From Castanea sativa (Eukaryota; Streptophyta; Magnoliopsida; Fagales; Fagaceae), in assembly GCF_040712315.1 (NCBI RefSeq), contig NC_134016.1:7477282-7541281 (forward strand): DNA of 64,000 nucleotides. The letters are read 5' to 3'. The position numbers and the translations under genes are program-made. The notes beneath the pieces were generated by a model. It saw only the letters and a program-made list of their open reading frames with translations, was not told the origin of the DNA and searched no databases. Shown in pieces: positions 54,365 to 64,000 of the stretch (position 1 is the first letter of the stretch; each line of letters opens with the position of its first letter).

Positions 54365-55100
54365 CCTTAGAGCATTCGCACCCGGGATTGTAAATATTAT
54401 ATGTAAGGTTTATTTAGCATTTTTCTCTCAAAAACCTCCCACATCTAGAATTGCTAATGCTCAGAATTGTAAACAATTTTACAATCTTGCTACAATGCCA
54501 TTCTACATGTAGAATGGCACTGTAGACTATTGGATATGTTTTCTTAATTTGATTTATTCTTTCTCTCTCCTTTATCAGACTTCTCAACTCTCTCTCTTTC
54601 CTCACATTTTGTCTTCCTCTCTCTCTCTTTGAATTGCTCTCAACTCTCAATCTCTCTCTCTTTGTGCCGGTGGTTGGATCTCCACACCGGTGGATCAGCA
54701 GGTTTTGTGGTTTTGTTTTTTTTGTTGTGACTGGTGCTTAAAGGAGATTGGCATGGGTCACAGTGAGGTCATGGCGAGGTCTACAGATGAGGTTGTGCTT
54801 GGTCAACGAGGTCTGGGTCCTGCATTTTTTTTTTCTTCTGTTGTAATACTGTGTTTTTTTTTTTTTTTTAATATGGGTTTTGTTCCGATGGGATTTTGGT
54901 GGGCAATGGGCAATGGTGGTGTGGTGGGCATGGTGGAGGCGCGATGGTGGTTACTGGGCAGTGGAGGCACGGTGATAGAGGTTGAGGGAAGGTGGAGGAG
55001 AAAATTGGGAAAAAACAAAAAACAAAAAATATATTTTATCGTGTGGATATATTATTTTAATAACGTGACATGCTAAATTTGGAATGTTGTGAATTTTTAT
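54365..55100. mobile_element. Composite non-autonomous element, ends uncertain
   Basis: Opens with 'ttagagcattcgcacccgggattgtaaa', a word typical of plant MITE ends, then the hairpin at 54490-54525, a CT-rich leader-like stretch and a TGG/GGT-rich block (54670-55000) whose 128-codon frame is low-complexity. A clear right end was not found. Confidence 0.5.
54490..54525. repeat. Hairpin with 18-bp arms
   Basis: CTACAATGCCATTCTACA followed at once by TGTAGAATGGCACTGTAG; one mismatch. Confidence 0.9.
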
Positions 55101-55721
55101 TGTATCCTTAGCAATTTGTTTTTTTTTTTTTTTTTTGTTATGAAACTTGTAACTTTATTATAACGAAGATAGATTCAATACATCATGAGTAATAGCTAAC
55201 TCAATCAGCGGTAGATTTTCTTTTATCCAGGTTACAAAAAGATATAGTTTTCAACAACTTTTATGTCAAATGTGTGAGAAAAAGCTAAAAGATAATTTAT
55301 TTCCAAAAGCTAAAAATTGGATTATTTGCAAAACATATCTAAGAAAAAAGAAAAAGGAGAAAATGTTTTTTAAACAAAACCCAAATGCACACTTAGTGTT
55401 TGTTTGGGTACCCTACAATATTAAGTACCTTATTTGCATAATATTTATCAAAATATATTTTAATAATTTTATGTCAAATTTGTGATAAAACACTAAAAGC
55501 TAATTTTTTTTTTAAAAGAGCTAAAAATTAGTTTATTTGTCAAAGGGTGAGACAAAAGCAAAAGAGTGAAATTTTTTTGTCTTTTCCCAACCACTCTGTT
55601 AATTGTGTTTATTATTGAATGATTATCATTGAGTTTCAGATTGGTTGTAGTCTTGAAATTTCAGGTGTATTTACTTCACAAAGTTTAGATTATCTTTGTT
55701 TAAAAAAAAAAAAAAAAAACC
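55101..55721. other. Non-coding stretch with poly-T
   Basis: Poly-T at about 55118-55136 and AT-rich sequence. No gene. Confidence 0.5.
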
Positions 55722-56020
55722 TAAGTGTAAACTACACCTCTAAATTTTGGGAGTGTTTGACTTTTTATACCTTAAAATTGTAGAATTTTGATTTTACCCC
55801 CTCAAAATATATTTTGTTTGCATCAACAACCTATATATCTATATTTTCCATTAAACACCATATAAGCTTGTTATACATGTTTAGTTTGTTCAATAAAGTT
55901 ATTACGTGCCACTTAACAGATGGGTTGCCACTTGCTGATACAACTAAAATATATAAAATCAAAATTTTGAAAATTCAAGGTGTAAAGAATTTAAGTACTG
56001 AACACTTTAGGTTCTAAGTT
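55722..56020. mobile_element. Second copy of the fold-back MITE, partly deleted
   Basis: Shares 'ttttgtttgcatcaacaacc', 'tagaattttgattttacccc' and 'gtgccacttaaca' with 53640-54040 and folds back on itself, but the right arm is shorter. Confidence 0.7.
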
Positions 56021-56608
56021 TAATGTTTGTCTCTTTGGAAAAAAAAAAAAAATTGATAGTAAGAAAGAAAAAGTGAAAAACACAACAGTACAATGACTTT
56101 CATGGGCCAATGATAGTGAGACCCACGTACTGCTACCCTCCACCTGAAAATGGTTTAAAGCCAACTTAGTGCAATTTTTAGAGAAGTGAAGTGTGCGATG
56201 CTCTTTACATAGGAGGTGGGTCTTGATTTGGTAGAGTTTGAAGGCGACTCTATGAAGGGAATTTAACCTAATTTTCTAAACATGTGAGAAGTGAAAATAG
56301 AGAAAATTACGCAAAGAACAATCACACAACACAAATTAAGATTTATATGATTCACCATTAGGGCTAGGTCTATAGAGTTGCAACAATTTTCACAGCGTCA
56401 TAGAGAATGATACAAAGGCGGCTTACAATGATACATAAAACCCTAATTTTGTAGCAACAAATATATAACCCAAACTAGTTAGCACTAGCATTAGGGATTG
56501 TAAAAACCCCCAATTGCGATTTTATAACCTAAAAGCATAAAATAAAATTAAAAAATTAAAAGAAAAACCCACTACATACGGGTGGGTATATCCAAATTTT
56601 TTTGCAAC
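56021..56608. other. Non-coding stretch
   Basis: No gene. AT-rich with a poly-A at 56039-56052. Confidence 0.5.
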
Positions 56609-56609
56609 C

Positions 56610-56651
56610 TTGCTACAGTGGGTTCTTATAAATAAGAACCCATTGTAGCAA
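56610..56651. repeat. Hairpin with 20-bp arms next to the CACTA end
   Basis: TTGCTACAGTGGGTTCTTAT, loop AA, ATAAGAACCCATTGTAGCAA; one mismatch. Shares the CTACARTG words with the hairpin at 54490, so probably the same MITE family. Confidence 0.9.
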
Positions 56652-56658
56652 GTTGTAA

Positions 56659-57150
56659 CACTACAAAAAAAATGCCTATTAGCGACCAAGAATTTTCGAC
56701 GGACCCAAAAAGCCCTCTCAAGAAATATTATTTGTGATGGCAAAATAAAGCCCTCGCAAATACTTGGTAAAATGTGAAATATTTGTGACCAACAAAAAAA
56801 GCTATCGCAATTATGTGTTATAGCCGTCACAAATACTAATATTTTGGAGGGAAATTTTCCCTCCATATTATTTGCGAGGGACAGTTAAAAATCTATCGCA
56901 AAAAGTGTAATAATTGTGACGGTTTAAAAAATGCCGTCACTAATACTAAATTATTTGCGAGGGCTAAGATTGACCTTCACAAATAATCATTAAAATGTAA
57001 AAAATTTTGGAGGGAAATGTTCCCACCAAATTATTTCCGAGGGACAATAAAAATTCCTTGCAAAAAGTTTATTTTTTGTGTGAGTTAAAAATATACCCTC
57101 ACTAATACTAAATTATTTGCAAGGGCCATAATTGGCTTTCGCAAAAAAAT
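56659..57150. promoter_or_regulatory. Subterminal repeat zone of the CACTA element
   Basis: About a dozen alternating words of the types TTTGCGAGGG, CCCTCGCAAAT, TTTGTGACGG and CCGTCAC, spaced 25-45 bp, able to pair with one another. Expected transposase-accessory binding sites. Confidence 0.75.
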
Positions 57151-57410
57151 CATTAAAATATAAATTTTCTTTTGAGATAAAAGTAATTCTAAAATTCAAA
57201 GAAAAATAAAAAGAAACATATAAACATATAGAACTTTGTATTCTTTAGATGAACCTTTTTTTTACAGTCTAAAAAAAAAAAAACCTTTTATATATATCCT
57301 ATATAAGAAAGGTCTGTCCTTATTTTCTAAACAATTGTACCCAAAAAAAAATGATAACACTTTCAACTTCAAAATGGTAGCCTAAAATTCAAGAATTTCA
57401 GCCTTTTGTA

Positions 57411-57441
<31 letters not shown>

Positions 57442-57459
57442 GTGAATAAAATTTTTTTC
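57151..57459. other. Spacer with (CT)n
   Basis: AT-rich; (CT)n at about 57410-57436. No gene. Confidence 0.5.
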
Positions 57460-59680
57460 CCATTAAAATAATGCATAAAAGATAAGTTTAAAGATCAAAT
57501 GGTAAATTACACCCGATTGACATGAAAATTGGCACGCATGTGAAGAACATATAGAACATGTAATCCAATGGTTGGATTTTCAAAATATGAATTCAATAAT
57601 AAGTTATTTTTTGGTGTAACATTTTTTAAAGTTACATTAAGTATAACTTGAACCCTATCTTATATTTCTTAATTCAATGTGAATTTTGACAAATCTACCG
57701 TTAGATTACATTATCTTCATATATTTTTCATGATTACAAAATTTCAAGGGGATCAAAGATTAATAGTCATGTCATCAATCAATTGTTTAAATTTAAGTTT
57801 TTGTAATTTAAAATAATGCATAAAAGATGAGTTTAAAGATCAAATGGTAAATTGCGCCCGATTGGCATGACAATTGGCATGCATGTTAATAACATATATA
57901 GCATGTAATCCAACGGTTGAATTTTCAAAATATGAATTTAATAATAAGTTATTGGATGGTGTAACATTTTTTAAAATTACATCAGGTGTAACTTGAACCC
58001 AACTCTATATTTCTTAATTCGATGTGAATTTTAACAGATCTATCATGAGATTACATTATCTTCATATATTTTTCACGCTTAAAAGTTTTTAAGGTGATCA
58101 AAGATTAATAGCCATGCCATCAATCAATTGTCTAGATTCAAGTTTTAGTAATTTAAAATAATGCATAAAAGATGAGTTTAAAGATCAAATGGTAAATTAC
58201 ATCTGATTGGCATGAAAATTGGCATGCATGTTAAGAACATATAGAAAATGTAATCTAACGGTTGGATTTTCAAAATATGAATTCAATAATAAATTATTGG
58301 GTGGTGTAACATTTTTTAGAGTTACATCAAGTGTAACTCGAACCCAACCCTATATTTCTTAATTCGATGTGAATTTTGACAAATATACCGTTAGATTACA
58401 TTATCTTCATATATTTTCATGATTAAAAAATTTCAAGGTGATCAAAGATTAATAGCCATGTCATCAACCAATTGTCTAGGTTCAAGTTTTAGTAGTTTAA
58501 AATAATGCATAAAATATAAGTTTATAGATCAAATGGTAAATTACATCCGACTAGCATAAAAATTGGCATGCATGTTAAGAACAAATAAAACATATAATCC
58601 AACAGTTGGATTTTCAAAATATGAATTCAATAGTAAGTTATTGGGTGGTGTAACATTTTTTAGAGTTACGTTAGGTGTAACTCGAACCCAACCCTATATT
58701 TCTTAATTCGATGTGAATTTTGACAAATCTACCGTTAGATTATATTATCTTCATATATTTTTCATGCTTACAAAATTTCAAGGTGATCAAAGATTAATAG
58801 TCATCTCATCAATCAATTGTCTAGATTCAAGTTTTAGTGGTTTAAAATAATGCATAAAATATGAGTTTAAAGATCAAATAGTAAATTACATCCGATTGAC
58901 ATGAAAATTGGCATGCATGTTAAGAACATATAGAACATGTAATCCAACGGTTTGATTTTCAAAAAATGAATTCAATAATAAGTTATTGGTTGGTGTAACA
59001 TTTTTTAGAGTTACATTTAGTGTAACTTGAACCTAATCTTATATTTCTTAATTCAATATGAATTTTGACAAATCTACCGTTAGATTACATTCTCTTCATA
59101 TATTTGCCATGATTACAAACTTTCAAGGGGATCAAAGATTAATAGTCATGTCATCAATCAATTGTTTAAATTCTAGTTTTTATAGTTTAAAATAACGCAT
59201 TAAAGATGCGTTTAAAGATTAAATGGTAAATTACACTTGATTGGCATGAAAATTAGCATGCATGTTAAGACCATATAGAATATGTAATCCAACGGTTAGA
59301 TTTTCGAAATATAAATTCAATAATAAGTTATTGGTTGGTGTAACATTTTTTAGAGTTATATTAAGTGTAACTTGAATCCAACCCTATATTTCTTAATCTG
59401 ATTTGAATTTTGACACATCTACCATTAGATTACATTATCTTCATATATTTTTCATACTTCCAAAATTTTAAGGTGATCAAAGATTAATAACCATGTCATC
59501 AATCAATTGTCTAAATTCAAGTTTTTGTAGTTTAAAATAGCGTATAAAAGATGAGTTTAAAGATCAAATGGTAAATTACATCTGATTGGCATGCATGTTA
59601 AGAACATATAGAACATGTAATCCAATGGTTGGATTTTCAAAATATAAATTCAATAATAAAGTATTGGTTGTGGCTGGAGT
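57460..59680. repeat. Satellite-like array, 345-bp unit, about 6.4 copies
   Basis: The word AATAATGCAT or variant starts at 57467, 57812, 58157, 58501, 58846, 59191 and 59536, spaced 344-345 bp. Every unit carries 'aaatggtaaattaca', 'ggcatgcatgttaagaacata', 'ggttggattttcaaaatatg', 'gtgtaacattttttaga' and 'accgttagattacatt' in order. Copies look about equally diverged. No ORF. Confidence 0.97.
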
Positions 59681-60500
59681 TTTTTTTTGAGTGCATGATT
59701 GTGTGAGAAAATGCTTAGTAAAAAGTTGTTTTAATTCATTGTTATTGATCGAAGAAATGAGTTATATTTTGTGGCCCTCTACGCGGTGGTATTAAAAACC
59801 GTCGCAATATAAATGTTTCAGTGACAATTCTATTACTTATAGTGGCGGTTTAGTGCACAATATTTTTAATATTAATTTAATAAAATTGGTAAATCAAATG
59901 TCAATGGTGAAAAATGTTTTTTCTCTTTAAAATTTGGGGTGAAGTGTAGCTTTTCCAAATCCCAAAATTTCAAAGTAACAACTACCAAAGAGAGGTAGTT
60001 TTGCCAAAAAAATATATACAAATTTTATTTTTTATTTTTTAAATATTGAGATTAAATTTCCGTAAATTAAATTCACTTACACAATTTTTTTTTTATTATT
60101 TTAAATAAATCCCCCCGCCCCAATATCGTTTTTACCTAAAAAACAAAAAAGAAAAACCCTATCTCCCCCCCCCCCCCCCCCCCACCCCCCCACAAAAAAA
60201 AAAAAAAAAAAAAAAAAAAAGGCGCCCAATTTTTTCCAATCCCCCGCCAGGTCTCTCCATCTCACTAAAAAAAAACCTTTACTTGACAAAAAAAAAAAGA
60301 AAAAAAAAATCTCCCTCAAACGCCTCTCCTTCTCTAACCAAGCCCTAAATCCCAAATCTCCAAACACAAATGCCTCTCCCTCAAATGCCTCTCTCTCTAA
60401 CCAAACCCAAAATCCCCATTCAAACCCAAACTTAAACACCTTTCCTGCATAAACCACAAACCCCAACTCTCCAAATACAAACTCCCAACTAGCTACCATT
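59681..60500. other. Spacer with subterminal-like words and long homopolymers
   Basis: 'ggcggt', 'accgtcgcaat' and 'cttatagtgg' words lie at 59760-59850. A poly-C run at about 60166-60190 is followed by a poly-A run near 60194-60221. The minus-strand Phe/Gly-rich frame here is only these runs. Leader-like C/T-rich sequence follows to 60500. Confidence 0.6.
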
Positions 60501-60772
60501 ACTGTACGGATCTGCAGAATTTCCAACTATTGCTGCAAAGAGGCCAACCACGCCACCTTGAGAGCTTTGTTGTTGTCTATGCTGCTATCAAACACGGTGT
60601 AGGTACATTTGCTAACCCTCTCAATTCTTTAAATGATACCCATAACCCATGTATTGGTTGACTTAGTCGTAGTTCTTAAAATGCAATGCTAGGTGTTTTG
60701 TTTCAATTCATATTTAGATATATAAGTTCCCTTGGGTGTTGTCTATTTGAGATGCCATCTGTATGTGGGGTG

Positions 60773-62105
60773 CAGGGATGGACCTAGTAGGGGGCCCGGG
60801 TCCCCCTGTCCTTATGTGAAAAAATAAAATCAAAGCCAAAAATTATCTTAAAATTAAGAGTGATTTACTTACCGGCCCCCCTAGAATTTTGGAAAAAAAT
60901 AACTTCAGACCTCAAATAGTTTCACACTTTCAATCCAAAGAGAAAATTTTGATATAAAGAACCCAGAATCAAAAATAAAATTTGGCCATCATTGAGTTTT
61001 TGACCCATAGCTCCTCCAAAATAAGCAACAAAATAACTTTAATAAATTCAAACAATCACAAAGGGATAAATAGAAAAAATAAACCCAAATCTTTTCTATT
61101 TAGGACTCTTAAATCAAGAGATTCAAGACTCCTAATAAAAATTGGGGAAAAAAACTCATCTTTTTATATGTGTATATATATATATATATCAAACAAACAA
61201 TCCCATCCTTCTCTCATCGCCGCTTGCTGCAATGAGCTCCATTAAGTTGAAGATTTGACCAGCCAACCAGCGACGATCGGCACAAATCTAGCCTCCAGGC
61301 CCTCTACGGCTCCACTGCTGTATTTATCTCTCTTTGAATCCCTCTCTTTGTTTGTATATTCAAATGTGTTCACTTTAAGTTTAAGACAGCTGCTCTTTGT
61401 TTTGGTAAAGTGATGGAAAACTATAGTAACTCATAAAATAGTAATATAAAATAGGATTGTTAATTATATTATTATTTTATTGATTGATATTTTTCATTGA
61501 TGAACATAGGTTGATATGTTGATACGTGTAGTTCAATCAAGCAAAATAAGATCACTATGTAGTACTGTAGAGGACTAGTGGCTATATTGTTAACTTGTGA
61601 GTGATCATCAATTTGCTTTATATTCAATGTAATTTTTATGTCTACATTGCAATCTCAATGTAAACTTACATGACAGACATACAAAAAGTAATAAATACTG
61701 TACATATTTGTAAAGAAATGGTAAATATTGTATATTTTTTACAAATGTATACAATATTTGCCATTTTTTTTGTGTGTATACAATATAAATTTACATTATA
61801 TGTACAATGTAAAAGAAGAATTTTCCTATATTTTAAATTAATAATAGTGTTTCTATAATAATAGTATTTGCTTGAGCAATTAAATTAAGCCATTCACTCA
61901 TTCTTATAGACTTGTTTATTAATTTTGTAGAATAAAATATTTTTTTGTCTTGATTTTTTTTAAGTTAAAATTTTTTATTATCTCTGGCTTGGCCTCCTAT
62001 AAAATATTTTTGACTTTGCCACTGACTATATGGATACTTATTTGAAATTTGGTTTTTTACACATTCTTTGCCCCCCCCTAACTTCAAATCTTGGGTCCGT
62101 CCTTG
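60773..62105. mobile_element. Non-autonomous Ac-type hAT element, 1,333 bp
   Basis: Ends CAGGGATGGACC and GGTCCGTCCTTG (10 of 12 pair), flanked by a perfect 8-bp duplication GTGGGGTG (60765-60772 and 62106-62113). No transposase frame. Its right end 'cccctaacttcaaatcttgg' matches the MITE at 23258-23438. It lies in the inferred leader intron of the CACTA gene. Confidence 0.93.
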
Positions 62106-62805
62106 GTGGGGTGGGCTATGTGTCTTAAAATGGTAAATCTTGAAGTTTTCAAATATCTAAACCCTCACAATTCCTTCTAAACTAAAAGTTTTATATTAAT
62201 TATTATGTGAATTAGTTTAATGGCCTTGTCATTGCAATACTTCTCAATTTAGACAAAAATGAACTAGTAACTAGGTATTAGATTCATATTATTTCAATAG
62301 CTTCTAAAAAAAATTATAGATTAATAAATATCAATTCAATATCTCATACAAATATATGAATAATTTTCTATAGATTGGTTTTTTACTGTTTTTACCTTGC
62401 CAATCCTGTTTTGAATGTACCTATTATATGATTTATATCATTATCATATAAAATATGAGTGGGTTGGGGGGTTAAATTGTGCTTATTCTTCTTTGATGAT
62501 TGCTTACTATAAGGTTATACCACATGCATGTTTGAGTCTAAACAAATCCTTATCCTTTGTTCTGTGTTTTAGGACTATGTATGATTTGTTGTCCTGTTTG
62601 AATTTTTTATTAGTTTTTTTTTTTTTTTTTTGAGTAAAGAGACGAATTTTTTATTAGTAATGTAGATAATGCAAGTTAATTTAATTTCTTTGATTGACTT
62701 GATTTCATGTAATATAATTCAGATCCTCAGACCTGCCTTATTTACCAATATTATTGACAAAGTTTTATTATAATGAAAGTTGTTTGTTATGTTCTATAAT
62801 TTCAG
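62106..62805. other. Non-coding stretch, probably intron
   Basis: AT-rich; no gene seen before the acceptor-like TATAATTTCAG at 62805. Confidence 0.4.
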
Positions 62806-62890
62806 AGCTCTAACACAAGAGTTCCTTTTTTCCCTCTACTTGGATCAAGCCGCATTGGTTTTTGGTGGACTTAGGAAGAATTTTGCAAGG
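62806..62890 (+). other. Candidate short exon
   Basis: Bounded by TATAATTTCAG and GCAAGG/GTAGGT. The 28 codons in the open frame read EFLFSLYLDQAALVFGGLRK in part, protein-like but not recognised. 85 bp; might be an exon of the gene beginning downstream. Confidence 0.3.
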
Positions 62891-63371
62891 GTAGGTCATT
62901 TATATTATGCATAAAATACAAAGTTCAATTTATTATCTATGTTTTCTTTTAGAATAAACCCATAAAGTAATTAGTTATATATATCTATACTGAAATTGAT
63001 TGAAGCTATTTATTTATATATGTGTTTTTTTTATCTCGTATACAGGCAAATACAAACTTTTGTATCTTATTGAAAATATATATATTGTGGTAATTTTCGG
63101 AACACTATAAGGAATGTTAAATGTGGAAATTTTGTAGAGTTCTCTGATGTGAGTTTTAAATGCCCAATCTCAATTGTTTGGCTTGAGATTTGCTTTAGGT
63201 TGTGTTAATATTTCTATTTTGTGGCCAAATATGCGAATTCTTGATATTTCTATTTTACAAGACCCAATGTTAACTATACTAGTTATTTTTAAGAGTTCAT
63301 AATTATACATGTGTTAGCAACCGTTATTGTTGTTAGTTATATATTATGATGCTTTATAGGGAGTAGATAAA

Positions 63372-63536
63372 ATGTTAGTTGATAAATTTTGGATGTATCA
63401 TTCTACTAGATATATTAAAGGGGTTGAAAATTTTCTTGAGTATGCATTTAAACATTCAATAAATAAAGATATGCAAAACAATTATTTGTGTGTTGATTGT
63501 AGCAATAAGTATTGTTGGATTGAGGATAAGGTCTAG
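63372..63536 (+). pseudogene. CACTA transposase N-terminal (Transpos_assoc-like) segment
   Basis: 54 codons from ATG 63372 read KFWMYHSTRYIKGVENFLEY, then YLCVDCSNKYCWIEDKV. This is the pattern of the transposase-associated domain found at the start of plant CACTA TPases (a WMY motif, a GV..FL..A helix, a Cys pair, then V..HL). A TAG at 63534-63536 interrupts it where relatives continue with R/YHLI, which is what follows in frame. It is either a real nonsense mutation or the end of a small exon. Too short to be sure of function. Confidence 0.6.
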
Positions 63537-63695
63537 TATCATCTTATACTAGAGTATCATCTTTTACTAGTGGGTCATGTCTTTAACACAATCATATTGG
63601 AAATACATATTTATATTATATACTTTCATCATATTAATACTAACTAATAGTAGGTAGACGTGGCAAGGGCTTATCACAACAAAAAAAAGGTAGAC
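63537..63695. other. Linker with a short direct repeat
   Basis: AGGTAGACGTGGCAAGGG at about 63653-63670 recurs as AGGTAGACATGGCAAGGG at 63688-63705; the second copy holds the ATG at 63696. Confidence 0.6.
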
Positions 63696-64000
63696 ATGGC
63701 AAGGGAAGGTAAAAGTAAACGCAGAATCATCACACCAAAAGCTACTCAAGAGATTACTATTCTTTTTTACCAAAGACTGAAAGGAGCTTGGACGACTTTT
63801 AGTGAATACCCAAGATCTGAGCTTGAAACTCTATATGCTTGCTATAGAGCTCAACATTTTCAGCATAAGCAACCAGATGAGGAAGTGAAGAAAGAATTTG
63901 TAGAATTGGTGAAACGATGTTATTCTAATTGGATGTTTCACATTAAAAGTCCTATTTTTAAGAAGTACACAGAGAAAGAAGATCGTTATAAGAATGGTCC
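63696..64000 (+). CDS. Plant transposase (Ptta/En/Spm, Transposase_24-like), 5' part, cut by the window
   Basis: Open from ATG 63696 to the last base, 101 codons. It starts with a basic stretch (KSKRRIITPKATQE), then RLKGAWTTFSEYPRSELE, and the helical ELVKRCYSNWMFHIKSPIFK and KKYTEKEDRYKNG. The spacing of aromatic and basic residues (W...FS.Y...E...LY, then F...L.KR...W....K...F.KY) resembles the Ptta/En/Spm plant transposase domain, which in CACTA elements assists binding of subterminal repeats. The family call is tentative. Clean frame, normal codon use. It continues beyond the window. Confidence 0.55.
   Translation, partial: MAREGKSKRRIITPKATQEITILFYQRLKGAWTTFSEYPRSELETLYACYRAQHFQHKQPDEEVKKEFVELVKRCYSNWMFHIKSPIFKKYTEKEDRYKNG

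Larger units (their letters stand above)
56659..64000 (+). mobile_element. Large CACTA (En/Spm) element, left part, running off the window
   Basis: A CACTA-type left end (CACTACAAAAAAAATGCC at 56659) is followed by short inverted subterminal words, a tandem array, more subterminal-like words at 59760-59844 and, from about 60500, a leader and coding segments with CACTA transposase features in plus orientation. The right end is outside the window. That all this is one element is inference; the alternative is a shorter CACTA ending near 59844 beside a separate gene. Confidence 0.55.

Noticed and set aside
59760..59844. CTTATAGTG at 59836-59844 as the right end of a CACTA element starting at 56659
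   Set aside because: The terminal sequence beyond CACTA does not match the left end and the flanks (TAA and GCG) do not form a 3-bp duplication. Kept only as subterminal-like sequence.
60160..60225. Poly-C and poly-A runs as a functional structure
   Set aside because: Could be an assembly or slippage artefact; nothing around it suggests a role.
60101..60526. Minus-strand Phe/Gly-rich frame of 141 codons
   Set aside because: Encoded by the poly-A and poly-C runs and C/T-rich leader sequence; not protein-like.
1..64000. tRNA and rRNA genes
   Set aside because: No cloverleaf-like box A/box B pair or rRNA core was noticed by eye; a tRNAscan-SE or Rfam run would be decisive.

Overview
The window is nuclear DNA of a flowering plant, almost certainly a woody eudicot. 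It is AT-rich, full of microsatellites and MITEs, and nearly every recognisable coding segment belongs to a transposable element. The copia gag, the TAT-type Gypsy and the short hAT/MITE families look like those of the oak and chestnut family (Fagaceae). That placement is from memory and was not checked by any search. I see no tRNA, rRNA or CRISPR and no certain conventional host gene.

Layout. 1-5648 (minus strand): part of a Ty1/copia-like element (LTR, decayed primer site, broken gag), then a transposon ORF of the putative plant transposon protein type running off the left edge. 5650-6860: tandem repeats of about 300-390 bp. 6860-7626: a solo LTR. 7627-10760: non-autonomous repeats and one hAT-type MITE. 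10800-12992: a dead hAT transposase gene with its catalytic residues replaced. 14168-20687: a complete hAT transposon with perfect 12-bp termini, a perfect 8-bp target duplication and an uninterrupted transposase, carrying a captured receptor-kinase exon in its leader intron. 21491-22140: the last exon of an unrecognised coiled-coil protein. 23258-23760: a MITE and a copia scrap.

24506-34715 is a complete but decayed Ty3/Gypsy element of the TAT/Retand type: gag, protease, RT, RNase H, integrase, then eight 71-bp tandem repeats, then an antisense spliced gene. 34721-40900 is mostly non-coding, with a duplicated block and a 26-28 bp minisatellite. 40968-52031 is a nest. A short, 5'-truncated LINE was entered by a gag-only LTR element (41530-47804) and separately by a non-autonomous CACTA element (47965-51782); target duplications are found for each layer.

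52688-56020 holds several MITEs. From 56659 to the right edge I infer one large CACTA element. It has short inverted subterminal motifs, a satellite-like array of 345-bp units, a leader invaded by a 1.33-kb hAT, and the start of transposase-type coding sequence (63372-64000).

The genes do not form a host pathway. Each transposase or gag/pol set served the mobility of its own element. Most are dead, and most of their nonsense codons fit C-to-T or G-to-A transitions expected from deamination of methylated cytosines. The hAT at 14168-20687 has no such scar and is the one element here that looks recently or still active.
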